From NCBI GenBank assembly GCA_016946835.1, contig JACVTC010000009.1, positions 1,712,501-1,772,500 of the forward strand: a DNA stretch of 60,000 bases, written 5' to 3'. This document shows, one piece after another, positions 58,686 through 60,000 of this stretch (the stretch's first letter is position 1; each line of letters starts with the position of its first letter). This DNA comes from Neocallimastix lanati (nom. inval.) (Eukaryota > Neocallimastigomycota > Neocallimastigomycetes > Neocallimastigales > Neocallimastigaceae). The position numbers and the translations under genes are program-made. The notes under the pieces were generated by a model. The model was given only the letters and a program-made list of their open reading frames with translations, searched no databases and was not told the origin of the DNA.

Positions 58686-58984
58686 GCAGATAGCTTTATT
58701 AAAGGGCATATAAAAATTAAATAAAAAAAGAGTTAACCTAATAAAATATTTGAAAAAAAAAAAAAAAGAGTTAACCTAATAAAATATTTGAAAAAAAAAT
58801 AAGAGTTAACCTAATTAAATAATTGGAAAAAAAAAAGGAAACGGGAGGTTTTAATGTTTATTCTTAAACATAATAAAATTTAATTTTTTTTAGATAGTGT
58901 AAAAGGAAAATTATATCATAATGTTTTTCCTTTTTCTGGAATTTATATATTTACAATAATTGATTTTTGAGGAAAAAAAAAAAA

Positions 58985-59317
58985 TTATTATTATAAAATT
59001 TAGTATAATATTATATAATCATGTAAATGTAAATATCACCTATTCACCATTAAATCAAATTCTTCTTTTAGAATAAATAAGGTTTAGAATAATGTGAACA
59101 TTATACAATACTAATTGGTATATTTTGTATAAAATGTAGTATAATGCATTGTAACAAAATTAATGTATAAGTCATAATGTTATAACAAATAATAAATAAA
59201 AAACCTTTTAATTTAATTTAATAATGAAATACTTGTGAACTATTTATCATAAAAAATATATATATATAAATAAAAGTTGACATAAATTAAGAACTATAAA
59301 GTAACCAACTCTTAACA
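58985..59317 (+). repeat. 3' end fragment (internal tail plus LTR) of the cargo-element family
   Basis: 58,985-59,082 resembles the last bases before the 3' LTR of the 25-kb element (TATTCACCATTAAATCAAAT region, then AATAAGGTTT). 59,083-59,317 resembles its LTR: start TTTAGAATAATGTGAAC, middle AATGTATAAGTCATAATGTT, end TTGACATAAATTAAGAACTA ... CTCTTAACA. The purine tract is lost at the junction. Confidence 0.6.
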
Positions 59318-59408
59318 TATTTAAAGTGATTAAAAATTAAATATTTATTCAATAAATTTATTCACATAAATCTATCTATATAATTATATATATATATATA
59401 TATAAAAC

Positions 59409-59788
59409 ATGAAATCCAATTCATTAGTATTTCAATCAGGTAAAGGTAAATTTGGTTATTTCGAAAATGTACTTCACCAAATGCAACATAATTTGGAAGG
59501 TAGGATTCCTGGAATATATTCTCAACAAATTTATATTGATAAATTTCTTAATTGGATAAAATTAAATATATTTCAAATAAATAGTACAACTCGAGATATA
59601 GATTAAATAAATTGTATTAATGTATACTTGCTTTACACCATTTTCAATATTAAAAAGCATATATATCCAGAATATAATGCTACTAATTTTTGTAATATGG
59701 AAGAAAATATTTTTAATGAGATTAATAAACTTTTCAAAAATACAATAAAGACATATAAAAATAATTATGAAGATTATCATTTTTGATA
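59409..59788 (+). pseudogene. Unrecognised ORF with one in-frame stop
   Basis: MKSNSLVFQSGKGKFGYFEN... runs 65 codons to a TAA at 59,604, then the same frame continues open for 59 more codons (INCINVYLL..., NATNFCNMEENIFNEI...) to TGA at about 59,785. Residue use is protein-like (mixed charges, Trp, Cys, His). I do not recognise a family. It lies just downstream of a cargo-family LTR fragment; it may be a decayed gene or cargo. Confidence 0.35.
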
Positions 59789-60000
59789 TTTAAAGATATT
59801 TAATTATCTATGATAATTTATCAAATAAAAAGTATATTCTAATTTAATTATTATTATTATAATTGTTAATATTATTTATATAATAATATATTTTCATATT
59901 AAAAAATTATCCTATCTTATTTTTAAAAAAATTCATATTATGAATCATTTAGCTATTTAAATTATTTTTATTATAATTAATTTGAAATTTTTTTTTTTTT

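Overview
The window looks like a gene-poor, retroelement-rich stretch of an anaerobic gut fungus genome (Neocallimastigomycota). The best evidence is a secreted SGNH/GDSL esterase at 48.6-49.7 kb (minus) ending in two fungal dockerin (CBM10-like) modules, a hallmark of fungal cellulosomes. The extremely A+T-rich spacers (homopolymer, TA, TAA, AAAT and AATAAAT tracts) and a bacterial-looking flavodoxin fit the same group. The organism is inferred; no rRNA or mitochondrial marker is present.

Host-type genes: (1) a flavodoxin_4-type flavoprotein at 9.3-9.8 kb (+), possibly with a tiny upstream first exon; (2) a two-exon minus-strand gene at 31.0-32.2 kb encoding a secreted, probably membrane- or GPI-anchored protein with four Cys modules (C-x2-C-x18-22-C-x6-C) that resemble dockerin/CBM10 repeats; (3) the dockerin esterase at 48.6-49.7 kb (-). 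Genes 2 and 3 suggest extracellular plant-cell-wall or cell-surface functions.

Most other recognisable sequence is mobile DNA. LINE reverse-transcriptase relics lie at 0.3-1.9, 10.4-10.8, 45.9-47.4 (-) and 56.7-58.7 kb. Two Ty1/copia fragments sit head to head at 2.9-6.8 kb; one keeps an intact Gag-to-RNase-H fusion ORF. A graveyard of Ty3/gypsy chromovirus pieces and long LTR-like repeats fills 12.1-23.8 kb. More copia relics are at 24.5-25.3, 53.1-53.4 and 55.3-56.2 kb. A Mutator-like (MULE) element spans 37.65-41.78 kb and carries an inner MITE with a 9-bp target duplication. tRNA-like (SINE-like) heads occur near 24.1, 41.0 and 45.8 kb.

The most unusual object is a young 4.5-kb LTR element at 25,289-29,780. 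Its 217-bp LTRs are almost identical and are flanked by ACTAT duplications. It has a tRNA-Lys(CUU)-half-type primer-binding site and a polypurine tract, but no gag or pol. Instead it carries one intact 352-codon ORF for a secreted protein that resembles a permuted papain-like (PPPDE/LRAT-like) fold, followed by 2.2 kb of non-coding sequence with repeated hairpins whose stems vary while their loops are conserved. A degenerate ORF-less relative lies at 41.8-43.8 kb and a 3' fragment at 59.0-59.3 kb, so this is a family of non-autonomous elements, one copy of which carries a cargo gene.
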